Shown: positions 1 to 5,285, numbered from the stretch's first letter. The stretch: DNA of 5,538 bases from Opitutaceae bacterium (GCA_003168315.1 PMSP01000342.1:331-5868), one strand, 5' to 3'. Numbers and translations: made by a program. Notes: generated by a model not told the origin, from the sequence alone.

Positions 1-223
1 CCGTCGGGTCGCTCCTGGCGTAGTGGCAGCCGGGCCAGAGCTTCTCGTTCAGCTTGATGAAGGTCCCGTTTTTCACCATCCCGGCGCAGAGGGCGTCGTA
101 TTCCAGCTTTGAGCCGTCGACCCAGTGGAGGGAGTCCGGCTTGCAGAGGTCCGCCATCTTGTCGACCCAGCGAAGGAGATGCTTGTTGTCAGCCAGGGGT
201 TTCGCCGGATTGCGTTTCTTCAT
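1..223 (-). CDS. pckG: Phosphoenolpyruvate carboxykinase (GTP), N-terminal 74 residues, cut by window edge
   Basis: Reading the minus strand from the ATG at 223-221 gives 74 residues with no stop before the edge. The segments LRWVDKMADLCKPDSLHWVD (residues 17-36), the following DGS, the GTFIKLNEKLWPG stretch (53-65) and ARSDPT (69-74) match the N-terminal domain of GTP-dependent PEP carboxykinase (family pattern: aromatic/acidic helix, LC-P-D-x-[IVL]-H-x-x-DGS, GT-x-x-KLN, RSDP-x-DVAR). The window ends just before the expected DVAR phosphoenolpyruvate-binding segment, so the kinase and GTP motifs lie outside it. The family interconverts oxaloacetate plus GTP with PEP, GDP and CO2 in the cytosol, for gluconeogenesis or anaplerosis. 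No strong Shine-Dalgarno sequence precedes the ATG; there is only a GGGA-like match about 8-9 bases upstream. The full protein is usually about 600 residues. Divergent from the peptidase gene on the other side. Confidence 0.93.
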   Translation of the reverse strand, partial: MKKRNPAKPLADNKHLLRWVDKMADLCKPDSLHWVDGSKLEYDALCAGMVKNGTFIKLNEKLWPGCHYARSDPT

Positions 224-267
224 GGATTGTGTCCCGGAAACCGTTCGTGCAGGACGCCGACACGGTG

Positions 268-286
268 GCCGGGGACCGCCCCCGGC
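268..286. repeat. GC-rich 7-base-pair inverted repeat upstream of pckG
   Basis: GCCGGGG (268-274) and CCCCGGC (280-286) are perfect inverted repeats around a 5-base loop. There is no T-run on either side, so it is not a typical intrinsic terminator. It lies about 45 bases upstream of the pckG start codon and could be in its 5' leader or be an operator. In a GC-rich genome such a short repeat can occur by chance. Confidence 0.3.
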
Positions 287-307
287 GCAAACTGGAAACT
301 CGGGCGT

Positions 308-353
308 GCGCCCCTGAACCGGGATACGTATTAGTTCCCATCGCCAGGGGCGC
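308..353. repeat. 9-base inverted repeat in the peptidase-side leader
   Basis: GCGCCCCTG (308-316) and CAGGGGCGC (345-353) are perfect inverted repeats separated by 28 bases. That spacer contains a smaller GGGA/TCCC pair (321-324 with 336-339) and the palindrome ATACGTAT (324-331). The right arm includes AGGGG, the ribosome binding site that would serve the alternative TTG start at 359. In RNA the repeat could fold over that site; as DNA it could be a protein-binding site. Confidence 0.4.
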
Positions 354-418
354 GGATCTTGCGTTTGAGGAAGATGCGGCGTGCCGGAATGGCTCCGGAC
401 GCGTGCCGCGACTTGCCC

Positions 419-1432
419 ATGCTCCCTATCACAAGAAAGAAGGCGTCGATATGCGCGGTCCTGCTTTTCGTCGCGGGCCCACTGTTCGCGGTTTCACCCA
501 AGTACCAGGACGCGGTCAGGGCGCGCATCGAGAACGGCTACGCGGTCGTTCTCCTCGCGAACGGATCGAAGACCATGGTGCCGATCGACTCTCTGAAGGA
601 CGAGGACCGGGCGTGGCTCACGGCCCTGAGCCTGCAGAGCCCGCTCGCGCACGGCAAATCGGAGGTCAAGGTCGTCAGGGAGGTGGTGCCGACGAAGAAG
701 ACGATAGCCGTGTCCACCACCGCGGGCGCCCTTGAGACGGTCCAGCTGGTCCCGCCCAACGTCCCGAGGGACCAGATCGGCGCGACATGCATGGTCTACG
801 CGCGCGTGCACTGGCTGGATATCGCCGGCTTCTACGTGGACAACGTCGACATCTTCAAGGTCATCAACAACGCGGACACGGAGAGGCCGTGGATAAACCC
901 GGCGTACTACAGCGGCATGGAAAACCTGGTCATGAACTTCAAGCCGGTCATTCATGACTGGAGCCCGAAGGTCGACGCCTTCGAGTGGACGAGGGCAGAG
1001 CTGCGAAAGGGGCGCCCGGTACTGGCCTCCTTCCCGCGTGAGGTGTGGCAGGACCTTCCCCCGGGGTTTGTCGGAAAGCATCCCTGGAACGGGGGGAACG
1101 TGGGTCACCAGGTCGTCATCAACGGGTTCACCTGGAACCGGGCGACGCACGAGGGCACCTTCCACATCGTCAATTCCTGGAGCGAGCTGCCGGAATTCGA
1201 CCTCAAGACGGAGGCGGCGAGGGGCGCCATGGAGGTCGAGCAGAGCCTTTCGCCCAAGGGCGAGGCCAGGGAGGAGACCGCCAAGGTGCAGGTGACCAAG
1301 GTGGTCCTCATCAGGGCCGTCGGGAAGCTGAACCTCTACGAGGTCCAAACCAACAACGGCGTGGAGCGCGTGGCCACGTCGGATGAGAACGCCGCTCGGG
1401 CCATGGTCGGGAGCGGCGATTCGGCCGACTAG
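419..1432 (+). CDS. Secreted papain-like (C39-like) cysteine peptidase with SHD1-like N-terminal segment
   Basis: The 337-residue protein starts with a clear signal peptide (basic TRKK at residues 5-8, hydrophobic core about 10-23, likely cleavage after LFA24), so it should be exported. Residues about 28-70 resemble the second half of an SHD1-type domain common in Planctomycetes/Verrucomicrobia secreted proteins (V-L-x-x-G-x-x-x-x-VPI-x-SL-x-x-ED-x-x-WL). The catalytic region carries the full papain-fold set: Gln119 and Cys124 in DQIGATCMVYARVHWLD, His230 in GGNVGHQVVINGFTWN, and Asn252 in FHIVNSWSE. It therefore looks active; its substrate is unknown. An extension of about 85 residues follows the Asn. 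Start choice: ATG 419 gives the cleanest signal peptide but has no Shine-Dalgarno sequence. In-frame alternatives are TTG 359 (AGGGG at 346-350, 8 bases away), ATG 374 and ATG 389, and these would put a charged extension in front of the signal. Convergent with the next gene, with 26 bases between them. Confidence 0.82.
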   Translation: MLPITRKKASICAVLLFVAGPLFAVSPKYQDAVRARIENGYAVVLLANGSKTMVPIDSLKDEDRAWLTALSLQSPLAHGKSEVKVVREVVPTKKTIAVSTTAGALETVQLVPPNVPRDQIGATCMVYARVHWLDIAGFYVDNVDIFKVINNADTERPWINPAYYSGMENLVMNFKPVIHDWSPKVDAFEWTRAELRKGRPVLASFPREVWQDLPPGFVGKHPWNGGNVGHQVVINGFTWNRATHEGTFHIVNSWSELPEFDLKTEAARGAMEVEQSLSPKGEAREETAKVQVTKVVLIRAVGKLNLYEVQTNNGVERVATSDENAARAMVGSGDSAD

Positions 1433-1458
1433 CGGCCGCCTGCCCCGGCGGGCAAAAG

Positions 1459-2121
1459 TCAGGGCGACAGCGGGCCCCCGATGGGCCCGTCCTGCGTGCC
1501 AAGACTGAAGGATTCGGCCTCTATCGCGTCCTGCATGACGGCGGTCTCCTTGTCGTCGCCCCCGACAGCCATCGCGTAGGCGGTGTCCACGAGGTCCAGC
1601 CTGTCTGCAGCGCTCTCCTCGTTCTGTATGGCGGCAAAGGCAGCCGCGGAGTTCAGGTTGAAGATGTTGCCGAAGTGCAGCCCGGGATGCCTCTCCAGGG
1701 ACAGCGCGATCAGGCCTTCCTTCGTGTAGAGGTCATGTTCCTTGAACTGCGGCATCCGGGCCTCATGGACCACGTACCTTGACATCACCTCAAGCGGCAG
1801 GCGCGGGATCTGGTTCTTCGGCCTGTCAACGTCCCGCAGGTCCTGGGATCCCGTGCCGGCCTTTGGGACGGGCGCCAGCTCGGGCGCATACTTGGGCATG
1901 TTGGCGGCCAGGTCGGCCGCGATGCCCGCAGAGGCGGGGCGGGCGCCGCTGTCCCGCGGGGCCGCAGGAACCGGCACGGGAGGGGCCGGCTTGCTCGCGA
2001 GGAGGACGCTCGATGCGTCGTTCGTGGGGGGCTGGGCGGCTGGGGTCGACGCCGGCGCCTGGGCGCGCGCCCATGCGCTGGCGGCCAGAAGAGCTGCGAT
2101 GACTATGAGGGGGTGCTTCAT
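1459..2121 (-). CDS. Secreted Ala/Pro-rich hypothetical protein, Verrucomicrobia-type
   Basis: The product has 220 residues and no function I can name. It begins with a signal peptide (MKHP, then hydrophobic residues 5-17, likely cleavage after ARA20, before QAPAS). A low-complexity Ala/Pro-rich linker follows to about residue 65. A more ordinary, probably folded region follows at about residues 100-200. It contains PRLPLEVMSRYVVHEARMPQ (106-125), FKEHDLYTKEGLIALSLERHPGL (126-148), GNIFNLNSAAAFA (151-163) and LDLVDTAYAMAVGGDDKET (175-193). The pattern of a conserved RLP-x-x-YVV-x-E segment, a LYT-x-x-G segment and a final D-T-A-x-x-M-x-x-GGD segment is one I recall from small exported proteins of Opitutales, but this is memory only. 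There are no cysteines for anchoring and no second membrane segment, so a periplasmic or outer location is likely. ATG 2121-2119 is the start that gives the signal peptide; the preceding AGAGCAG is a weak ribosome binding site. Confidence 0.8.
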   Translation of the reverse strand: MKHPLIVIAALLAASAWARAQAPASTPAAQPPTNDASSVLLASKPAPPVPVPAAPRDSGARPASAGIAADLAANMPKYAPELAPVPKAGTGSQDLRDVDRPKNQIPRLPLEVMSRYVVHEARMPQFKEHDLYTKEGLIALSLERHPGLHFGNIFNLNSAAAFAAIQNEESAADRLDLVDTAYAMAVGGDDKETAVMQDAIEAESFSLGTQDGPIGGPLSP

Positions 2122-2141
2122 CTGCTCTGACTAATCCGAAA

Positions 2142-2166
2142 GCGGGGAACGGGAAAGGCTCCCCGC
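2142..2166. repeat. 7-base inverted repeat in the leader of the leftward hypothetical gene
   Basis: GCGGGGA (2142-2148) and TCCCCGC (2160-2166) are perfect inverted repeats around an 11-base loop. The repeat ends about 20 bases upstream of the start codon at 2121 of the leftward gene. No T-run follows on either strand. It is a candidate operator or leader hairpin only. Confidence 0.3.
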
Positions 2167-2233
2167 GTTGCCTTTACAGTAGCATGCTTCCCGGGGAAAC
2201 GCAAAATTGACCATGGCGGGAAATCGGGCATTC

Positions 2234-2238
2234 AGGGA
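2234..2238 (+). promoter_or_regulatory. Ribosome binding site deciding the ribonuclease start at 2249
   Basis: AGGGA sits ten bases before ATG 2249, a workable Shine-Dalgarno distance. The competing upstream in-frame start TTG 2207 also has a GGGGA nine bases ahead (2193-2197), so the choice rests partly on the protein: MPNPDDRK then LQKIARRVMVERGL looks like a natural N-terminus. Confidence 0.45.
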
Positions 2239-2248
2239 CACAACCCCA

Positions 2249-3721
2249 ATGCCGAACCCCGATGATCGGAAGTCCCGCACCGTTCTGCAGAAAATCGCCC
2301 GCAGGGTGATGGTCGAGAGGGGCCTCGAGCCCGACTTTCCGCCGGCGGCCCTGGCGGAGCTGTCGGCCATCAAGGGGCCCGAGGCGAATCCCGGTGCGCC
2401 GGTTCGCGACATGAGAGAGCTCCTCTGGTGCTCCATCGACAACGATGACTCGCGGGACCTGGATCAGCTGACGGTCGCCGAGGGCCTCGGGGACGGGTCG
2501 GCCAGGGTGCTTGTCGCGATAGCCGACGTCGACGGCCTCGTCGGGAAGGGCACGGCATTGGACGGCCATGGCAGAAAAAACACGACCTCGGTCTATACGG
2601 CCGGTGGCATATTCCCCATGCTCCCCGAGAAGCTCTCGACCGACCTCACATCGCTCGCCTTCGGCACGGACCGGGTCGCATGCGTGATCGAGATGACGTT
2701 CGACAAGACGGGCGCGCTCAAGGGGTCGGGGATCTACGGGGCGGTCGTCAAGAACCAGGCCAAGCTAGCCTACAACAGCGTCGCTGCGTGGCTCGACGGC
2801 AAGGCCCCGATGCCCTCCCCGATCGGGGCCGTCGCGGGTCTGGCGGAGAACATCAGGCTCCAGCACAACGTCGCCGAGCAGCTGCGCTCGCTCAGGCACA
2901 TGCGCGGGGCCCTCTCGCTCCAGACGGTCCAGCCGCGCCCGGTCTTTGACGGCGACGTCCTTCGGGACCTCCTGCCGGACCAGAGCAACGTCGCGAAGAG
3001 CCTCATCGAGGAGCTGATGGTTGCCGCGAACGGCGTCACCGCCCGCTACCTGTCCGCCAAGGGGTTCCCCTCGATCCGCCGCGTGGTCAGGACCCCCAGC
3101 AAGTGGGACCGGATAGTCGAGCTGGCCGCGGAGCGGGGCTCCGCGCTGCCTGACAGGCCGGACGGGAAGGCCCTGGAGGCCTTCCTGGTCGCCGCGATGA
3201 AGGCGGATGCATCTTCGTTTCCCGACCTTTCACTCTGCGTGATCAAGCTCCTGGGACGAGGCGAGTACGTCGTCGAATTCCCGGGCGGCACGGTGGCGGG
3301 GCACTTCGGGCTGGCGGTGGCGGACTATGCGCACTCGACGGCGCCGAACCGCCGGTACCCCGACCTCCTCATCCAGCGCCTCCTCAAGTCCGCGCTCGCC
3401 GGGTCCCGACCCCCCTATGCGAACGACGATCTGACCTCGCTGGCCCAGCATTGCACGGACCAGGAGGACGCGGCGAAGAAGGTCGAGAGGCAGGTGGTCA
3501 AGTCGGCCGGCGCGATGCTGCTCTCGGCGAGGACCGGCGACAAGTTCGACGCGACGGTGACCGGCGCAACGGACAAGGGGACGTGGGTGAGACTCCGCCG
3601 TCCCGCGGTCGAGGGGAAGCTGCTCAAGGGCTTCGAGCACCTGAAGGTCGGCGACCGGATCCGCGTCCAGCTGGTGTCGACCGACGTCGAGCGCGGGTAT
3701 ATAGACTTCGTCAGCGCTTGA
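2249..3721 (+). CDS. RNB-domain exoribonuclease (RNase II/R superfamily) with C-terminal S1 domain
   Basis: The 490-residue protein should degrade single-stranded RNA 3' to 5' in the cytosol with a divalent metal. The RNB domain covers about residues 50-385. Its metal-binding motif SIDNDDSRDLDQL (62-74) supplies Asp64, Asp70 and Asp72, while the usual fourth Asp is Gln73. A second hallmark is HFGLAVADYAHSTAPNRRYP (352-371), whose Arg368 aligns with the catalytic Arg of the SPIRRY motif in RNase R. Residues about 427-487 form an S1-like RNA-binding domain (GDKFDATVTGATDKGTWVR, then GYIDF). The N-terminus before RNB is only about 50-60 residues, so the two cold-shock domains of E. coli RNase II/R are absent. 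The STAPNRRYPDLL-x-QRLLK form recalls the Deinococcus RNase II-like subgroup, from memory. Start: ATG 2249 has AGGGA at 2234-2238 ten bases upstream; TTG 2207 and ATG 2213 are in-frame alternatives. Its stop lies 7 bases from the stop of the convergent DUF4337 gene. Confidence 0.92.
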   Translation: MPNPDDRKSRTVLQKIARRVMVERGLEPDFPPAALAELSAIKGPEANPGAPVRDMRELLWCSIDNDDSRDLDQLTVAEGLGDGSARVLVAIADVDGLVGKGTALDGHGRKNTTSVYTAGGIFPMLPEKLSTDLTSLAFGTDRVACVIEMTFDKTGALKGSGIYGAVVKNQAKLAYNSVAAWLDGKAPMPSPIGAVAGLAENIRLQHNVAEQLRSLRHMRGALSLQTVQPRPVFDGDVLRDLLPDQSNVAKSLIEELMVAANGVTARYLSAKGFPSIRRVVRTPSKWDRIVELAAERGSALPDRPDGKALEAFLVAAMKADASSFPDLSLCVIKLLGRGEYVVEFPGGTVAGHFGLAVADYAHSTAPNRRYPDLLIQRLLKSALAGSRPPYANDDLTSLAQHCTDQEDAAKKVERQVVKSAGAMLLSARTGDKFDATVTGATDKGTWVRLRRPAVEGKLLKGFEHLKVGDRIRVQLVSTDVERGYIDFVSA

Positions 3722-3728
3722 GCGTCCC

Positions 3729-4268
3729 CTAATGGGCCAGCAGGCCCTGCAGGAGAAAGACGATCCCCGCCACGCCGAAACCGATGCTCACGAACCAGAA
3801 CGCGCGCCGGTTGGTCAGCGCGGAGATCGCGCCGATGGCGATCGCGATCTGGAAGAGCGTGACGGCCCGCGCATAGACGACGTGCGTCCGCAGGTGCGCC
3901 TCAGCCGACTGCTCCTTCTCCTTCGCCTCCGCAGCGATGTCGTCCTGGTCCTTCCTGTAGCCGGCCATCTTCTCCTGGTCCCGCGCGGCGGCCGGTTTCC
4001 CCTCGGCCTCAAGGAGCTCCATCTTTGATCCCAGGACGGCCGCCTTGATCCCCTTGGCCTGGTAGTAGGCCCACTTGTCGGAGCTCTGGATCTGCTCGAC
4101 CATCGCCTCGTTTGCGTGGTGGCCCGCAAGGAGCGAGGAGACGGCCGCAAGGCCAGCGAGCAGCGCCGAGCTCAGGGCGACGCCCATCATCCACGGCGCC
4201 CTGCTATGCGCAGCGTGGTGCTCCATCTCCTCGTGCAGATGCTCGGTGGGGACCTCGGGTTCTTCCAT
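3729..4268 (-). CDS. DUF4337 family membrane protein
   Basis: The 179-residue protein opens with an acidic/His-rich cytosolic-type segment (MEEPEVPTEHLHEEMEHHAA), then a membrane helix at about residues 26-49. A hydrophilic, Glu/Lys/Ala-rich and probably coiled-coil region (about 50-128) follows, then two closely spaced membrane helices (about 131-151 and 156-177). The segment SSDKWAYYQAKGIKA (62-76), directly after the first helix, is the recognisable signature of DUF4337. The function of the family is not established. Start: the ATG at 4268-4266 has AGGG (plus-strand 4277-4274) five bases upstream, which is the best ribosome binding site in the window. It also gives the usual M-x-x-x-E-VPTEHLHE start; the GTG two codons upstream overlaps that site and is unlikely. 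The gene converges on the RNB ribonuclease with 7 bases between stops and diverges from the YXWGXW-type gene. Confidence 0.88.
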   Translation of the reverse strand: MEEPEVPTEHLHEEMEHHAAHSRAPWMMGVALSSALLAGLAAVSSLLAGHHANEAMVEQIQSSDKWAYYQAKGIKAAVLGSKMELLEAEGKPAAARDQEKMAGYRKDQDDIAAEAKEKEQSAEAHLRTHVVYARAVTLFQIAIAIGAISALTNRRAFWFVSIGFGVAGIVFLLQGLLAH

Positions 4269-4273
4269 AGGCA

Positions 4274-4277
4274 CCCT
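4274..4277 (-). promoter_or_regulatory. Ribosome binding site deciding the DUF4337 start at 4268
   Basis: On the minus strand AGGG lies five bases before the ATG at 4268-4266. It overlaps the alternative GTG (4274-4272), which argues against that codon as the start. Confidence 0.6.
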
Positions 4278-4318
4278 AGCAAGCGGAGCCCGGGCGGGCG
4301 GCCAAGCACAAATCGCGA

Positions 4319-4342
4319 GGCGGTCAGGCCGGGCCTGACGCC
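4319..4342. repeat. Bulged 10-base-pair inverted repeat upstream of the DUF4337 gene
   Basis: GTCAGGC (4323-4329) and GCCTGAC (4333-4339) are perfect inverted repeats around a CGG loop. They are extended by GGC (4319-4321) pairing with GCC (4340-4342) across one bulged G at 4322. The hairpin lies about 50 bases upstream of the leftward start codon. No T-run follows on either strand, so it is unlikely to be an intrinsic terminator. Confidence 0.4.
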
Positions 4343-4432
4343 GGGACGTAGCCGCATGGTGGCGCCGGGTTTAGGGGGCACTGGCGGCCCCGCCCAATCG
4401 CAGGGAGGGACCGGCCACTTGCGTAAGGCTTC

Positions 4433-4460
4433 TTTCCGTGGCAATGTTGGGTCACGGAAA
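4433..4460. repeat. 8-base inverted repeat, candidate operator
   Basis: TTTCCGTG (4433-4440) and CACGGAAA (4453-4460) are perfect inverted repeats with a 12-base spacer, 95 bases upstream of the YXWGXW-type gene. Arm length and spacing suit either a dimeric regulator site (centres about 20 bases apart, two helical turns) or an RNA hairpin. This is the least GC-biased inverted repeat in the window and so less likely to arise from composition alone. Confidence 0.4.
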
Positions 4461-4540
4461 TTCGCGGCCGTTTACTCGCCAAACCATGCGGAACAGCGGC
4501 CGACCGATACGTGTCCAAGGCTGAAGGCCCAGTAGAGGAA

Positions 4541-4546
4541 TAAAAT
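4541..4546 (+). promoter_or_regulatory. Candidate -10 box for the YXWGXW-type gene
   Basis: TAAAAT matches the sigma-70 -10 consensus at five of six positions and sits in the only markedly AT-rich stretch of the window. Transcription from it would start within about one to three bases of the ATG at 4555, giving a leaderless or nearly leaderless mRNA. No clear -35 element lies 16-18 bases upstream. Confidence 0.3.
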
Positions 4547-4554
4547 TTAATACC

Positions 4555-5283
4555 ATGAATTCAAGAATCCGAATCGCACTCGCCGGGGCAGCTTGCCTCG
4601 CGGGCTGCGCCATAACCCTCGCGGACACGACCGCCAATCCTTCGCTGTCCGCCGACAGCCAAATCACGTCGCCGGCACCCTCACAGGGCTACGTCTGGAT
4701 GGGCGGGCAATGGAACTCCGAGAACGGCCAGTGGAAGTGGGTCGCGGCCCATTGGGACCTCCCGCCGTCGCGGGGCGCGACCTGGGTCGCCGGCCACTGG
4801 ATCTCCTCCAGCGGCAGCTGGGTCTGGGTGAACGGCGCATGGAATGTCGGCGAGGCTTCCCAGGCGCAGGCGGGACCGCCCCAGCCCCCGGGCCAGTACT
4901 CGCAGACTGCTGGTCAGGGGCAGCCGATGCCCTCAACCCCGGCGCCCTATGTCGACGGGCAGTTCCAGGGCCAGAGCGGCCCGGGCGGCGTCGACCGCGT
5001 GATCGACCAGCCCCCGTCGACGGTGGACTACGGCCCGGCCGACTATTCGGTGGACGCCTATCCCGGATATTATGCCTACCCGGGCTACGGCTGGGCGGGA
5101 GACCCGTGGTTCTGGGGCGGGTATCCCCTCGGTTTCGTCGGATTCGGCTTCGGCCGCGGCTTCTACGGACACGGCTTCTACGGCCACGGCTTTCGTGGAC
5201 GCGGATTCGGGCGGGCGGGATTCGGCGGCCACGTCAGCGGCGCCAATTTCGGGGGCGGCCATTTCGGGGGCCACGGGCGCTGA
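4555..5283 (+). CDS. Secreted YXWGXW-repeat-type protein with Gly/His/Phe-rich C-terminus, possible lipoprotein
   Basis: The 242-residue protein starts with an export signal (MNSRIR, hydrophobic residues 7-17). It contains a lipobox-like LAGC ending at Cys18, so it may be an outer-envelope lipoprotein; cleavage after TLA23 by ordinary signal peptidase is the alternative. Residues 45-96 hold four aromatic repeats: GYVWMGGQW, GQWKWVAAHW, ATWVAGHW and GSWVWVNGAW. They resemble the YXWGXW family of bacterial envelope proteins. A Pro/Gln/Ser-rich linker (about 100-160), a Tyr/Pro/Gly-rich stretch (about 160-190) and a Gly/His/Phe/Arg-rich tail (about 193-242) follow. No enzymatic motif is visible, so a structural or binding role is the most I would infer. 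The start is preceded by an AT-rich stretch rather than a well-spaced Shine-Dalgarno sequence; AGAGGA at 4534-4539 is 15 bases away. Its stop is two bases from the end of the convergent gene at the right edge. Confidence 0.85.
   Translation: MNSRIRIALAGAACLAGCAITLADTTANPSLSADSQITSPAPSQGYVWMGGQWNSENGQWKWVAAHWDLPPSRGATWVAGHWISSSGSWVWVNGAWNVGEASQAQAGPPQPPGQYSQTAGQGQPMPSTPAPYVDGQFQGQSGPGGVDRVIDQPPSTVDYGPADYSVDAYPGYYAYPGYGWAGDPWFWGGYPLGFVGFGFGRGFYGHGFYGHGFRGRGFGRAGFGGHVSGANFGGGHFGGHGR
5158..5202 (+). repeat. Tandem 15-base repeat encoding GFYGH-type units
   Basis: Three head-to-tail 15-base units starting at 5158, 5173 and 5188 encode GFYGH, GFYGH and GFRGR. The first two differ at one base only. 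They lie in the Gly/His/Phe-rich tail of the YXWGXW-type protein, which continues with degenerate copies. Copy number may vary by slippage or recombination. Confidence 0.6.
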
Positions 5284-5285
5284 GG

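Larger units (their letters stand above)
224..418. promoter_or_regulatory. Divergent intergenic region between pckG and the peptidase gene
   Basis: These 195 bases must hold the promoters for both pckG (leftward) and the peptidase gene (rightward). I see no convincing sigma-70 pair. TATTAG at 329-334 is only a 4/6 match to a -10 box and has no -35 partner. The region holds a GC-rich hairpin (268-286), a 9-base inverted repeat (308-316 with 345-353) and an 8-base palindrome ATACGTAT (324-331) inside the latter. If the peptidase starts at an upstream alternative codon, the right end of this region (359-418) would be coding. Confidence 0.5.
2122..2248. promoter_or_regulatory. Divergent intergenic region between the Ala/Pro-rich protein and RNB ribonuclease genes
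   Basis: These 127 bases separate two outward-facing genes and should carry both promoters. No strong -35/-10 pair stands out; TACAGT (2175-2180) is a 4/6 match to a -10 box without a -35 partner. The region contains a 7-base inverted repeat (2142-2166) close to the leftward gene, an 8-base palindrome AGCATGCT (2181-2188), and the ribosome binding site for the ribonuclease. Confidence 0.5.
4269..4554. promoter_or_regulatory. Divergent intergenic region between the DUF4337 and YXWGXW-type genes
   Basis: This is the longest non-coding stretch of the window, at 286 bases. It should carry two outward promoters. It holds a bulged GC-rich hairpin (4319-4342), an 8-base inverted repeat (4433-4460), and an AT-rich island just before the rightward gene (about 4539-4552) that contains the best -10-like hexamer I can find. 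Open frames across it look like noise: Arg/Gly/Pro-rich, with no recognisable family. I see no tRNA or known riboswitch. Confidence 0.55.

Noticed and set aside
109..735. Plus-strand open frame of 208 codons overlapping pckG and the peptidase gene
   Set aside because: It runs antisense through pckG and then out of frame through the peptidase gene. It is Arg/Gly/Pro-rich with no family resemblance.
494..1348. Long minus-strand open frame of 284 codons antisense to the peptidase gene
   Set aside because: It lies wholly opposite a gene with a signal peptide and catalytic motifs, and its product is Val/Leu/Arg/Asp/His-rich with no recognisable domain. Such antisense frames are expected in GC-rich coding sequence.
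1441..1454. Hairpin TGCCC-CGGC-GGGCA between the first convergent gene pair, considered as a terminator
   Set aside because: The stem is only five pairs. It is followed by AAAA on the plus strand, so a T-run would precede rather than follow it on the minus strand; it does not fit an intrinsic terminator in either direction.
3230..3640. Minus-strand open frame of 136 codons inside the ribonuclease gene
   Set aside because: It is antisense to the conserved RNB and S1 segments and has Arg-rich composition typical of a shadow frame.
4116..4535. Plus-strand open frame of 139 codons spanning the DUF4337 5' end and the intergenic region
   Set aside because: It begins antisense to DUF4337, is Arg/Gly/Pro-rich, and has no ribosome binding site or recognisable family.
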